Source of the DNA: Sphingomonas sanxanigenens DSM 19645 = NX02
GTDB taxonomy: Bacteria > Pseudomonadota > Alphaproteobacteria > Sphingomonadales > Sphingomonadaceae
DNA: 64,000 nucleotides
Direction of reading: 5' to 3'
Assembly: GCF_000512205.2 (NCBI RefSeq)
Contig: NZ_CP006644.1
Span: 4,168,501-4,232,500, forward strand
Each line of letters opens with the position of its first letter. Within the stretch, counting starts at the first letter, position 1. The notes beneath the pieces were generated by a model that was not told the origin of the DNA, ran no database searches, and saw only the letters and a list, made by a program, of their open reading frames with translations. The position numbers and the translations under genes are program-made. Positions 37,301-43,617 of this stretch are shown here, one piece after another.

Positions 37301-38367
37301 ATGGACCGGACCGCCCCCCCGGGCTGTGCCGGCGGCATCTCGATCTTCGTCAACTGGTTGTCGGCGTTGAAGCTCAGCTTGGTGACCTGCTGGAGGCCGT
37401 CCGTGATCGTCGTGACGCCCGACGCATAGCTGAACGAGACGGTGTTTGTGATCGTACCGGTCAGATATTGCGTATAGGACGCGACCTTCGTCTTGTCAGC
37501 GGTGTAGGTGATGTCGATCGTGGCCCCGCCGCTTTCGGAAATGCGGGTGATCCGCCGGCTATAGTCATTCGCCCCAGGGCCATCGTCATAGGTGTAGGTC
37601 GTCGTGACGACCTCCCCATCAGAGATCGAGTTGTCGAGCGGCGTGAGGTCCGTGATTATCGTCTTGAGGCGGTTCTGCGCATCATAGGTGTAATGGGTCC
37701 GCGTCATCGCGGTTTTCGTCGGGACCGAACTGTCACTTCTGTAGTAGGTGACCAGTTGCGTAATGTTCGAGCCGGACCACACCAGTTCAGTGTAGTCGCT
37801 ATCGGCCGTCGTGACCCTCGTCAGCTGGCCAGCCGCGTTATAGGTGTAGGTGAGGGTGTTGCCATCCGTATCTCGGGTGGCCGTGACATTTCCTCCCTTG
37901 GTCATGTCGTAGGTCTCGGTGGTTTGGGTCGGACCATCTGTCCACGTCCAGACGCCGCTGACCTGGCGGATCGTATCGAAGGCGCCCGCGCCTGCCTTGC
38001 TGACATAGGCGTTGGCCCCCGAATCCCAACCGTAGACCGAGCTCGATCCGTCCCAGTCGAAGCGCGTGACCGTATTGGCGGTGCTGTCCACCACGATCCG
38101 CCGCTGCGCGCTCATCATCCAGTTGTCGCCGTTGTCGTCGGTCATGCCGCCGAGGCTGTTGTAGGTGCGCGCCAGGACGTTGTCCGGGCCGCGACCGATC
38201 AGGATTTCGTCTTTACGCTGGATCACCAGGTTCCCGGTTGCCGCGTTGATCGTGACGTTCTCGCCCATCCGGCCCGTCGCCGCATCGCCCAGCATGCCGC
38301 GCGAGCCAAGCACGAACCCCGATCCACGCTCCAGCCCCAGGCCGGACCCCGTCACGATCGCCACCAT
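25375..38367 (-). CDS. Giant RHS/YD-repeat protein with LysM and C-terminal zinc-metallopeptidase toxin domain
   Basis: 4330 residues. From about residue 100 to 3650 it consists of YD repeats of the type YDALGRLxxxTDAxGxVT, which build the RHS shell. Two tandem beta-sandwich units (GYSRFEGQAAGWTIG..., SGLANGPAGWVNAG...) interrupt the repeats at about 2290-2600. A LysM module (YVVNTGDTLASIAQATWGD...LVAGQTLKIP) lies at about 3720-3775. A Gly/Ala-rich hydrophobic region (about 3810-4050) may be a membrane-insertion segment. The C-terminal domain holds HELGH at 4245-4249 and ENPIRKELGISPR-SY near 4305, a pattern I associate with M91-like zinc-metallopeptidase effectors. No signal peptide, PAAR, VgrG or ABC exporter is visible here, so export is unexplained. 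The gene ends inside the candidate immunity gene. Confidence 0.9.
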   Translation of the reverse strand: MVAIVTGSGLGLERGSGFVLGSRGMLGDAATGRMGENVTINAATGNLVIQRKDEILIGRGPDNVLARTYNSLGGMTDDNGDNWMMSAQRRIVVDSTANTVTRFDWDGSSSVYGWDSGANAYVSKAGAGAFDTIRQVSGVWTWTDGPTQTTETYDMTKGGNVTATRDTDGNTLTYTYNAAGQLTRVTTADSDYTELVWSGSNITQLVTYYRSDSSVPTKTAMTRTHYTYDAQNRLKTIITDLTPLDNSISDGEVVTTTYTYDDGPGANDYSRRITRISESGGATIDITYTADKTKVASYTQYLTGTITNTVSFSYASGVTTITDGLQQVTKLSFNADNQLTKIEMPPAQPGGAVRSIAYVYDAGGNVTKMTDGGGKATTYQYDTNGNLTLQRDDAGNTITRTYGAKNEVLTETRYTAADEDDATVIAPAGPVTTRYVYDGENHLVFAISAEGNVTEFIYNSFGQQTATIAYPDNGYDVSALGTGVSPTEATLLAWKAAITNLSTIERETFAFDFRGNITQSTKRASASDTGAPTGAYSRLYYSYDQFGNLLSRRSDGISNSETFTYDGLGRLASSHDLNNATTTIVHDDALNRTVTTFASGMVQTATYNRAGQLISLQESGSGHPTATAEYRYDTLGRLRTASDASGRKTYHLYDALDRKIADVSGDGGFTEYRYDAAGRLVATIGYSQRLNQTQLTALATAEGISDLSTIRPVDPLNDAGATWEWRIYDRADRLVQVIDGGGNVTSFDYDGRSNLIRTTGYYNTRAPLVASFKVTTPTVMLNVVAHAKDNISRVFYDEDGRQEGTLDGAGYLTRTIFNAAGEVVETIAYSGLIADTNLRSTGTLDELVAATSGSAARHRYFTYDGRGWLTYELDTNLRPTSYLYDGAGNLIGKIDYAKSIAASASYGNSYVAAQVAGFTTSDNATTRWSWTVFDEAGRVGFSIDAQGGVTRNSYDALGRLTKVTAFSVARTITSPQDHASMLTWVGTNYNAAVDRETRYIYDLAGRVAYEIDSEGYVTEIGYDAEDRVTLRKRYASPFAIDDNATTGDVASLIGASAARAESFSYDPVGRLSTSTDGIGTVTRYLYDAQDRITDRIVADGTGDAATLHYAYDAAGRLANETSAYGQPEASVTSYAYDGMGNMLTRTDGTGAVTTYTYDQLGRVLSVLEPGLVASAATSFVYDGFGNVIRKQGQRAEVTTYAYDALNRLIWEVDAEGYATRTTYMFSGDVESVTRYANRVTASGPGIVPTVAADATRDATISYVRDKLGRATTKTDALGYVTTTTYNAFGEIASQIAPRDTTSPTTIQTNFTYNRRGLLTQTVVDAVAAGKNLTTFYEYNGYGERRSVTDAANSTTLTRYDDAGRVSETQDALDHLTVYTYDRRGNLVATTDALGNVTRNVYDKAGNRIATVDALGGVTSYRHDAEGRLIATTAYANRIALSGTTPLQMALTLPTVSATADQTTRYAYDGKGQLRFTLDALMRLTQFGYDAAGNLVRTTSYDGAVAADTNPNVNARYDLAYLTGQVNLLASLPNTRIERSVYDALGRLTFGIDSGNRVTAFAYDAQGNRSQQVAFAALYGSGSDPTHADMATWSAANAGNAANRVSRTFHDAAGQLVYSVDAMGYVTEYRYNKMRQVEEKVAYPATYAIDDASTIATIASTIGTTLPDDARIDKFIYDSAGRLIETVDRGNVRTVMQLDALGRTTSVTVAFGTPDAVTTTRSYDALGQVESETRAAGTGRAATTGYTYDALGRLDTSSFAGIVTKWTYDALGRTETRYDAFGIVDKQLQQSFTYDAFGRLKSETDRNGKTTVREYDQLDRLKSVSVPVDDNAANNLVTRYDYSARGNVKTTDAAGGLSYSYVDKLGRNILTVDAEGYVTRTTYDAFSNVDKVTRFEARIAVTPSLDTPPVPVNSSGSDATTDFDYDKLDRVQKSTDAEGHYELYGYNAFGDREWLRNKLSDQDGMSVATFTYRYDKMGRLISETLPASHTTPDGAVLVTEIVNDYSYDRRGNRIRKVELSNVVNSQQVQTDSRTTEYKYDELDRLTESKITNQVAVLYDGLLTSPAGQNQQIFVERLTYDARGNLVRSLDASGANTDFYYDELGRRTAQLRATTITGTQYSGTLTTWTYDGNGNVKTERVHDGAVPVPEDIGSPYADPPTTYRETQFNYDYANRLKDRTVAGSGGGVLVGSWSTINPGSGAFNVSQQKQSLTTSYTYDKLGNVTKVTDPNGASVTSYYDRLGRRIAQVDQENYVTYYTLDSDGNVLREERSSHALNLTTLPASVNGLAPNRIGYSRFEGQAAGWTIGADTANIVTSGPARNSDNGKQNLKIDFNATGPEQTVSIATDWANSFSVTGGERLSVRAGVEVTGPAVWTKLVVWWVDANGLGAGSATIDGRWGSPIPYGTILSGTITVPPTAASARFEVYTTTSGAGIGSLQLTEPMVTRAPADVNRIENSGLANGPAGWVNAGQSGAITLIGQLHTGSVGATNYLRADFNATGPGQTMSLATDKWWPATGGEQFHVRTGVEGLGAVGSLTLTIWWQDAFGNGTRVDIASLNGPQAYNTVMSGTVTAPPGTISARFEVYMTSAGAGTGSFNIIQPSVSLSPLGIAALPSFVRGPQSAAVLDAPRITTFTYDRNGRRLTETRKNVVRSTVGGTGAISNAVVDATITYTYNGLGQVTSKTEANGDRTDYVYDAIGRLTQEKGAAFADYTGTSVRPTTTYAYNGRNDLTRTEVSSAGYWDVRVTKYVYDRAGRMTSMTDAANFTRSYAYDAMGRVTRESYTRQRGDGSANVYEGIGYRYDAGGRLITQAVGTRATASGDFIAGGTELAATWMRYNSFDEMTDRGIGISVTDAPVNTGGRLQEVFDYDAAGRLWRSRTDDGVTRIFLHDKNGNQTLSLISTTVSLMDVSQESAAQSIDAGLGTSNIAGAITTIELYDKRGMSTATREPARQINATSTLYNLTRSRAYNAFGEVVRETDALNRSTTFEYNALGRLTRKTSPQVEVTSANGVSGQGNPIERYAYDVSGRLIGIQDANGFWNTRLLLAGTGHGGGATGGDALVLKEFHADSGIVENKYDVFGDKRVSINEASMTTLYGYDAMSRLVQVVYALRPANEIGNTSGDLQLIDQYRYDGLGQRIATWNSMFFPTYTNPFAPPSGNNTNQTVTTYDALGRVVATRAMGGELTTYSYYWDVGMNFPSIGVLGGWVKTTTNMLSKNRIDRTNYFGWEKGYRDFGGRQYNNYYNFAGQKTSGGWDDAGAQFQYYNTGLLKHEFNDGKGSTSYTYDQVGNLKSETFTTDFGYQYRNATANYDALGRMTSWSDSGGTANGVNIPAASVTWKYDAVGNVRSTTTTYRPLNDQGDAVSGLPPRTYWYLYDSMNRVTTSQGELVNGAIGRGTEGRDIFYDKAGKRTAMIFTKISAQYIPDPDYHPSPYDPPTNEIYVSTITHSREDYQYTADGYLAAVRRGEAVYQAPYGSTVVDGGAPTTAGPVLATYTRDAMGRITAYSEGANYSQETTYNAASQITVQRTTTVRGDGTYLSIVNNDYDAVGNLTFTTTDAAKNGSDSALPDNSTTYTYEWWDGPLQKTIVYDSDTGNVGNAPWSTTFNYSTAGSIRSASIIDGRSRTVSFITDINGAIINRDENDAATNNGDPRDVRYFFGGKQMGHISNNGIDNVDYAASVTDHLATPGYGAFRNGASSGSAYSSFADNYEAINGYNSNDAATTYVVNTGDTLASIAQATWGDASLWYVIADANGLFGSETLVAGQTLKIPDKVVNAKNNASTFKVYDPNEAIGDNSPSDPVAPKQPKKKGCGTFGAILLVAVSVAVAAIAGPAIIGGVQTFLAGGAVAGSAAASAAAIGGGIIGGALTGAAASIVSQGVGIAAGIQDSFNWKNVGLAAVAGAVGGGIQGWGNAVAEGLKTGGAITTFGKVGAFLGRSGFTSGLARGVITSAISQGVSVATGLQNGFDWGGIVASGLGGGVNAIVGGTSYISGAVGGVAGAAATSLILGRSFGDTIISSLPSIVGNTIGGLVANAVEDSLIAAKASKIIKENGWDEKDATLKTVIRRLLEFGASDSELRQSLTPLGTEVGPMGLAPSSALGPHDVARTVDIPYDGGLLERIFVPANARIDEVEKSIRTKDFKSLIDKYFDVEIAENLRDNPLRPQAEKDLSDALNKLMTTNVGKRIILNMAYQDYHQKIVLSPTGGSAAIAGKGSPILYNFRQIGEINIFSSDTSVLNRNTIALAHELGHSVLGYRDPVRAINVNPPALDVFKTLSKSYQDRILKDLVPNTTGDNVRYVENPIRKELGISPRKSYLDEAIWKPYHDTFKKN

Positions 38368-38550
38368 CCGATAACCCCCCGATCAAACGCCCAAGGGCAG
38401 CACCGCAGCCCCCTCAAGCTGTTGATCGGAAGATCGTGGAATCCGTTTAGCTCTTTTTTTTCGAGCTTATATTTTTTGCAAGGGCGCCAGGGAGAATACC
38501 CACGACTTGCGGGACGCAGTTTGTCGGTCTAGCGATCGGCGACTCTCCAC

Positions 38551-39696
38551 ATGGGCTCGGGCATGACCACGCAAACGGCCGAAGATCCAAAATCTCGCCT
38601 TCAACGCCTGCTCGGCTTCCTCGACGTCGATCCGCACAATGAGCGGTTGCTTGCGGATACGGCGACCGCAGCCTTCGACGCTGGCGAGCTTGAAACCGCG
38701 AACCAGCTCATCGGGCGGTTCAACAGCTTGGGGACTGACGATCCGGCGATGCGCAATCTGGGGGCGCTGGTCGCTCTGCGCACGGGCCGCCATGACGAGG
38801 CCGCCGAGACGTTCGAGACGCTTCTGGCCGATATGCCGACCGATGCTGTTCTCCGGTTCAATCTCGCATGGGCGAAGGCGCTGATCGGCGACCATGAGGC
38901 CGTCGTCACGCTGGTCGACGAAGATGTCGTCGCGTCCGCTCCGCGTGCCGCTGCGCTCAAGGTCGAGGCCCTGCACCATCTCGACAGGCTGGAAGAGGCG
39001 ATTACGGTCGGGCAGACCTATGCCGTCATCGTGCCGGCGGATGCCGATCTCGCGGCGGCGATCGCCACAGTGGCAATGGATAATGACGATCTCGAACTCG
39101 CGGAGCGCTTCGCGGCCCGCGCCGGCGGAAGCCCGGTCGGCCTGGCGGCACAAGGCGCGCTTGCGCTGGGCGCCCATGATCCGTCGGCGGCGATCGGCCT
39201 CTTCGACAGGGCACTCGACCGTCGGGCGACATTGCCGCGTGCACAGGTCGGGAAGGGGCTCGCCCTGCTCTCGCTCGACCGGCCAGCGGACGCGGCGCGC
39301 TGGCTCGACCAGGGCGCGGCGGCGTTCGAGGACCATCTCGGCTCATGGATCGCGGCGGGGTGGGCGCATTTCATCGCCGGCGACGCAAAGACCGCGCGCG
39401 CGCGGTTCGATCATGCGCTCCTGCTGGACGAAACCTTCGCCGAGAGCCATGGCGCGCTGGCAGTGCTCGATATGACGGAGGGACAGGCGGAGCTCGCACG
39501 CAAACGTGCCGATATCGCTCTACGATTGGACCGGACATGCCTGTCGGCGGCCTTGGCCAAAAGCATGCTCGCGGCTCATGCTGGCGATCCGGATGCCGCA
39601 ACCGCGATCCGGAACAAGGCGCTCAATCATCCGGCCGGTCCTGGCGGAGAAACATTGGCCGACGCGATCGCCCGCATGGGATTGCGGCGCCGATAG
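38551..39696 (+). CDS. Tetratricopeptide-repeat protein beside the flagellar operon
   Basis: 381 residues composed of TPR-like helical repeats (DPHNERLLADTATAAFDAGELETANQLIGRF, AVLRFNLAWAKALIGDHEAVVTLVDED, ESHGALAVLDMTEGQAELARKRADIALRLDRT). No signal peptide, so it should act in the cytoplasm, probably as a scaffold or chaperone. ATG 38551 and ATG 38563 are both possible. It is transcribed away from the RHS gene and convergent with the flagellar operon. A related TPR gene ends that operon, which suggests a flagellar link, but nothing direct proves it. Confidence 0.75.
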   Translation: MGSGMTTQTAEDPKSRLQRLLGFLDVDPHNERLLADTATAAFDAGELETANQLIGRFNSLGTDDPAMRNLGALVALRTGRHDEAAETFETLLADMPTDAVLRFNLAWAKALIGDHEAVVTLVDEDVVASAPRAAALKVEALHHLDRLEEAITVGQTYAVIVPADADLAAAIATVAMDNDDLELAERFAARAGGSPVGLAAQGALALGAHDPSAAIGLFDRALDRRATLPRAQVGKGLALLSLDRPADAARWLDQGAAAFEDHLGSWIAAGWAHFIAGDAKTARARFDHALLLDETFAESHGALAVLDMTEGQAELARKRADIALRLDRTCLSAALAKSMLAAHAGDPDAATAIRNKALNHPAGPGGETLADAIARMGLRRR

Positions 39697-39726
39697 TTGT
39701 CGCGGTGCCAGTCTGGTCAGACGCAG

Positions 39727-40057
39727 GCTAACGTTCACCCCGTACGTCGTAGGCGACGCGACCGAGCAGGGCAGCGCCATTCTCGTCCCTCTCCAGCGAA
39801 ACCGTCACGCGGTCGACCAGCTCCTGGAACCGGGCATCGTTGACCAGATCCGCACCGAAGTGTTCGACCAGTATATTCTGAACGAGTGCCCGACGGAATT
39901 GGCGCTCATCCCCCCCGGCGACCGGTGCCAGTGGGACCAGGCCATCGGCGCGCGTACCTGCCGGCGCCTTCCTGCTCGACGTCGATGTCCGGCTGCGGTC
40001 TTGCAGCCGCTGACGCAGAACCTGGATCAGCCGATCCGCATTGGAAACGGGGTCCAT
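39727..40057 (-). CDS. Small hypothetical protein at the end of the flagellar operon
   Basis: 109 residues, MDPVSNADRLIQVLRQRLQDR... and FRRALVQNILVEHFGADLVNDARFQELVDRVTVSLERDENGAALL. All-helical with no family I recognise. It starts two bases after the preceding TPR gene and is the last gene of the long operon. The FRRALVQNILVEHFG core suggests a small partner or assembly protein, possibly of the export apparatus; this is speculation. Confidence 0.6.
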
Positions 40058-40059
40058 GG

Positions 40060-40629
40060 CTAGTGCCTCGTCTGGCGACTGGCAAAGCTCCGGAGCAGTT
40101 GCTGTGTCGCCGACATCGCATCGGCGGGGTCGCTGCCAGCCAGCGCGGCGCGACTTTCGTCGATGAGCATCTGCATGTCGCGATTGATCAGGGGCAACGC
40201 ATCATTCAGGGCGATCCCGGCCTCCAGCCGCTCGATCGCGCCGGGCAAGTCATCGTTCGCGAGGCGTACCAGACCGTCTGAAAGCGGCTGAAAGGGGTTG
40301 TCGGTTGGAAGGTCGCGCAGCGGATCGAGCGTTGCGGCAGCGGCGTCACCCTTGCCCGAGCTCAGCTGGAGCAGTCCGAGTTGAAAGCGCGCGATATGAT
40401 AGTCCGGCGCAATCAGGACGGCATAGCTCATCGCGGCCTCGCCCGCGGCATATTCCCGCTGCGCTGCGAGCAGCGACCCCTTCAGGAAATGGAGTCGCGG
40501 GTCCGCGGGGTGGAGGCGGATCAGGCGATCCGCCTCGTCGATTCCGTCCGTGTCACTGGCGGTTGCGAGCGCGACCAGCCGCGAGATGGCGTCATCGGAG
40601 CAGAGGGGCGGGCGATTGTCCTGGGTCAT
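40060..40629 (-). CDS. TPR-repeat protein in flagellar operon
   Basis: 189 residues with three to four TPR-like units (IDEADRLIRLHPADPRLHFLKGSLLAAQREYAAGEAAMSYAVLIAPDYHIARFQLGLLQLSSGKGDAAAATL). ATG 40629 (MTQDNRP) is chosen because AGGA precedes it; the frame remains open to 40698. It follows fliA by 66 bases. A cytoplasmic chaperone or regulator of export is plausible but unproven. Confidence 0.7.
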   Translation of the reverse strand: MTQDNRPPLCSDDAISRLVALATASDTDGIDEADRLIRLHPADPRLHFLKGSLLAAQREYAAGEAAMSYAVLIAPDYHIARFQLGLLQLSSGKGDAAAATLDPLRDLPTDNPFQPLSDGLVRLANDDLPGAIERLEAGIALNDALPLINRDMQMLIDESRAALAGSDPADAMSATQQLLRSFASRQTRH

Positions 40630-40694
40630 TGATTGTCCTGATCGGTGCGTATGATCGACGCGGAGTGGCAGTAGCATGAAATGCGCGCAGGCGT

Positions 40695-41450
40695 TCATCG
40701 CATCAGGCTGAACTGGCGGGCTGCGAGCAGCCGCTTGCGAAGCCGCGACAGGGCGGCGCGATGGATCTGCGAAATGCGTCCTGTGCTCAGGCCCAGAAGC
40801 GTACCGATCATCTCGAATGTGAGACCATCATGATAGTGCTTCCGGATGATCGCCTGCTCGCGACCCTCGAGCGATCCAACTTCAGTGGCCAGGCGGCTGA
40901 CCAGATCCTTCCATGCGGCACTTTCATACGCGTTGGGTCGATGGTCGGGCGTCGCGTCGTCGGCGACCAGACCGGTCTCTTCGAGCATGAAGCTAAGCGC
41001 CGTGCCGATCGCGAGTTCGGCCAGGGCGGCCATCGCCTCCGCGGCGGACATCCGCCCGGCGGGGGCGGCGATGGCGAGCGACCGAAGCCGCTCCTTCTCG
41101 ACGCGCCGGTTGAACGCAAGCTGTTCCCGCCGCTCGCTGAGGTGCGCAAGCCCGTCGACAACGCTGCCCGCGACACGCGGCGCGGCGAAACTCTCGAACG
41201 GCACGCCGCGTCGTGGATCGAAACGATCGATGGCCTCGAGCAGCCCGGCGGAGGCGAGCTGTTCGAGATCGGCGAGTTCGATGTCGCTCGACCGATCGAG
41301 GAAATGGCGCCGGGCGATCGCCCGCGCGAACGGAAGATAGGCATCGAAGATCTCGAGCCGAAGATCAGCGCCATGATCACGGCCGTAATGCGCCCAGAGC
41401 TCGCTGCGCCGGTCGATCGACGGGGTCGATGTCCGGGGCTGCGGCGTCAC
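40695..41450 (-). CDS. fliA: Flagellar sigma factor FliA (sigma-28)
   Basis: 251-residue sigma-70-family protein with region 2 (AYLPFARAIARRHFLDRSSDIELADLEQLASAGLLEAIDRFDPRRGVPFESFAAPRVAGSVVDGL), a region 3 segment and region 4 (REQAIIRKHYHDGLTFEMIGTLLGLSTGRISQIHRAALSRLRKRL). The PRVAGSVVDGL phrase, with R-x-R-G-x-x-D/V-like features, matches FliA/WhiG types rather than RpoD. It would direct late flagellar genes. Start is GTG 41450, overlapping the fliP stop (GTGA). Being last but two in the operon, its expression depends on the structural genes upstream. Confidence 0.88.
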   Translation of the reverse strand: MTPQPRTSTPSIDRRSELWAHYGRDHGADLRLEIFDAYLPFARAIARRHFLDRSSDIELADLEQLASAGLLEAIDRFDPRRGVPFESFAAPRVAGSVVDGLAHLSERREQLAFNRRVEKERLRSLAIAAPAGRMSAAEAMAALAELAIGTALSFMLEETGLVADDATPDHRPNAYESAAWKDLVSRLATEVGSLEGREQAIIRKHYHDGLTFEMIGTLLGLSTGRISQIHRAALSRLRKRLLAARQFSLMR

Positions 41451-42172
41451 CTGAAGCTGCCGATCAATCCCTGAACTACCAGGCCCCAGCCGTCGATCAG
41501 GACGAACATGAGAACCTTAATCGGTAGTGACAGGGTGGACGGCGGCACCATGAGCATGCCCAGCGAGAGCAATATGCTCGATACCACGAGGTCGATGAGC
41601 AGGAAGGGAAGGAGGATGAGAAAGCCAATGTTGAACGCAACGCGCAGCTCGTTGAGCATGTAGGCGGTGGTCAATTGCATGAGCCCGACCTGTTCGACCC
41701 GATCTGGCAGCGGCTGGCGCGAGATGCTGTAGACCGTCGCGATGTCCTTGTCCCTGACCTGGCGCAGCATGAAGCCGCGCAACGGGTCCGATCCCTCCTT
41801 GAGGGCATGTTCGACCGAAATGCGGCCGTCGAGATAGGGACTCACCGCGCGTTCCTGCACGACCGTCAAGGTGGGAAGCATGGAAAAGCCGGTCAGCAAC
41901 AGGGCAAGGCTGACGAGCACCTGGTTCGGCGGCGTTTCTGGCATGCCGAACGCGTGACGGATCATCGAGAGGACGATGACGATCCGGACGAACGAGGTCA
42001 TGCAGACGAGGACGGCGGGCACCAGCGCCAGCAACGATAACAGGACGGTGATGCGAACGATATCGGTCGAGCCGGCAACCGGAAGCGCCGCTGGCAGCTT
42101 GGCGGACACCGGGGCCGCAGCAAGCAGGCAGGCCGCCCCCATCGCGACGATCGGAAGAACAAGCCGCCTCAT
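41447..42172 (-). CDS. fliP: Flagellar export gate protein FliP
   Basis: 241 residues: signal-like N-terminus, then VRITVLLSLLALVPAVLVCMTSFVRIVIVLSMIRHAFGMPETPPNQVLVSLALLLTGFSM, the FliP signature, and the C-terminal helices (TAYMLNELRVAFNIGFLILLPFLLIDLVVSSILLSLGM). FliP forms the pentameric core of the export gate together with FliQ and FliR. ATG 42172 overlaps the fliO stop. Unlike many bacteria, fliP is separated from fliQ-fliR by the whole operon. Confidence 0.96.
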   Translation of the reverse strand: MRRLVLPIVAMGAACLLAAAPVSAKLPAALPVAGSTDIVRITVLLSLLALVPAVLVCMTSFVRIVIVLSMIRHAFGMPETPPNQVLVSLALLLTGFSMLPTLTVVQERAVSPYLDGRISVEHALKEGSDPLRGFMLRQVRDKDIATVYSISRQPLPDRVEQVGLMQLTTAYMLNELRVAFNIGFLILLPFLLIDLVVSSILLSLGMLMVPPSTLSLPIKVLMFVLIDGWGLVVQGLIGSFR

Positions 42173-42558
42173 GCGGGTGAGGCTTCGGACCCGGCATCCG
42201 GTGTCGATCCCGGCGCCAAAACCCAAGCGCCCTGCGGGCCCGTCAGGATCAGCAGTTCCCGCGCATCGTGCCGCACCAGCGCCAGGCTGCTCGTCGGCGT
42301 AAGGCGGATCGTCTCGATCAGCTGTAGCCGGCGCTGCGCCGGCCTGAGGAGGATCTGGCCGCCACCGCCCATTCTGGCGCGCAGCGCGAGAGCGGCGACA
42401 ATTGCGATCACGACACACACCAGCAGCGCGCCGACGACGCGCCACGCCGAGATGCCGGGCTCGTCGGCAATGATCGGTCGCGCGGCCGCCGCGTCCGCGG
42501 CGATCAAGGCCAGGGTAAGCGGGCCCAGCCTTCTGACGATGTAAGAAAGAAGCGTCAT
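42169..42558 (-). CDS. fliO: FliO, export-gate assembly protein
   Basis: 129 residues with a single membrane helix (ISAWRVVGALLVCVVIAIVAALALRAR) and a C-terminal cytoplasmic beta-rich domain (LIETIRLTPTSSLALVRHDARELLILTG), the FliO pattern. FliO assists FliP complex assembly. It overlaps both fliN and fliP by four bases (ATGA junctions). Confidence 0.85.
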   Translation of the reverse strand: MTLLSYIVRRLGPLTLALIAADAAAARPIIADEPGISAWRVVGALLVCVVIAIVAALALRARMGGGGQILLRPAQRRLQLIETIRLTPTSSLALVRHDARELLILTGPQGAWVLAPGSTPDAGSEASPA

Positions 42559-42854
42559 CCCTGCGGGGCGATCTCGTCGATGCGGACTCCGAACCGATCC
42601 TCGACGGCAACGATCGTGCCGCGGGCAATGACCTGGTCGTTGAGGAGAAGGTCGATCGGCTCGTTCATCTGGCGATCGAGCGTGACGACATCTCCACGTT
42701 TCAGGGCGAGAAGCGCGCCGAGCGTCATTTCGACCTCGCCGAGGCGGGCGATAACACTCACGCCGACATCTTTCAGCGCAGGTGAATCTAGGCGCAGGGG
42801 TGCCGATGCCGGTGTTGGGGCGGAAGTGGACTTGGTCTGTATGGAAGGCGTCAT
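42555..42854 (-). CDS. fliN: Flagellar C-ring protein FliN
   Basis: 99 residues with a SpoA/FliN surface-presentation domain (DVGVSVIARLGEVEMTLGALLALKRGDVVTLDRQMNEPIDLLLNDQVIARGTIVAVEDRFGVRI). The ATG at 42854 (MTPSIQT) gives a normal FliN length and overlaps the end of fliO's neighbour correctly. It forms the lower C-ring with FliM. Confidence 0.92.
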   Translation of the reverse strand: MTPSIQTKSTSAPTPASAPLRLDSPALKDVGVSVIARLGEVEMTLGALLALKRGDVVTLDRQMNEPIDLLLNDQVIARGTIVAVEDRFGVRIDEIAPQG

Positions 42855-42864
42855 GATCTGCCGT

Positions 42865-43617
42865 TCAATCGATAATTTTGATGCTGATGCCGGTTTCGGC
42901 GGCTGAGCTGTCGAGCAACTGACCGCCGAGCCAGCGCGTGCCTGCGACGCACAGGTCGACCGGTTCGGTGACCGCGCGGTCGAGGACAAGCACATCACCT
43001 TCGACCAGGTTTGCGAATTCGCCGATCTGCAGTCGAGCGACGCCGAGGGTGACGGCGATGGCGACGCGCTCGGGCGCAACAGCCTGTCCGATCGGCTCCA
43101 GGCGAGACCGACGGCGTGGCGGTGCCATTCCCGTTCGAGCGAGCTCGATCAGCAGAACCCGCGGGAATGATAGCTGGATCAGCGCGCTGCCCGACTTCGC
43201 ATCGGTGATATTGATTGTCACCAAGCCATCGCGATCGGCAGCTGCTGGGACATCACCTGCAACGACGCGCTCAAGCGTCTCCGCAAGATCACCGATCACG
43301 CGGTCCTCGAACGCCGCCACCAGAGCATCGGCGTTCGAACCACCGAATTCCCAGCCTCCCGGCAGCATCAGCGCGGCAGCCGCGATCTCGCCAGCGTGCC
43401 TGGCGGACGGCACAACGTCGATGCCGTTTTTCGTCCGACGCGCGTGACCGGGAGCGGCCGCAACGGCACGGGCCTGTCGCCCGGGCCAAGCCAGCTGCCA
43501 GCGTCCGGTGGCGACCCAGCGAGCGGACCAGTCTTCGATCGCCTGATGCATTGTGTCGCGCACGACGGGCCGGTCGTCGGGCTCGAACGGCAACCAGGAT
43601 CGAACCGCAGCGGTCAC
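42865..43617 (-). CDS. fliM: Short FliM-like C-ring protein
   Basis: 250 residues. The C-terminal SpoA domain is clear (VTLGVARLQIGEFANLVEGDVLVLDRAVTEPVDLCVAG). The N-terminal two-thirds are poorly conserved; the usual EIDALL CheY-binding motif and the GGxG motif of the FliM middle domain are not seen. Canonical FliM is about 330 residues, so this is a divergent or reduced form. Position between flgE and fliN supports the call. GTG 43617 overlaps the flgE stop. Confidence 0.7.
   Translation of the reverse strand: MTAAVRSWLPFEPDDRPVVRDTMHQAIEDWSARWVATGRWQLAWPGRQARAVAAAPGHARRTKNGIDVVPSARHAGEIAAAALMLPGGWEFGGSNADALVAAFEDRVIGDLAETLERVVAGDVPAAADRDGLVTINITDAKSGSALIQLSFPRVLLIELARTGMAPPRRRSRLEPIGQAVAPERVAIAVTLGVARLQIGEFANLVEGDVLVLDRAVTEPVDLCVAGTRWLGGQLLDSSAAETGISIKIID

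Noticed and set aside
25400..38367. CRISPR-like periodicity in the RHS region
   Set aside because: Repeats are degenerate coding repeats (YD units) without constant direct repeats and spacers.
33010..38532. Long + strand ORFs opposite the RHS gene (for example 33010-34464 and 36286-38532)
   Set aside because: Antisense shadows of the repetitive YD codons; low-complexity Gly/Arg/Ile/Val products with no domain, start site or family features.
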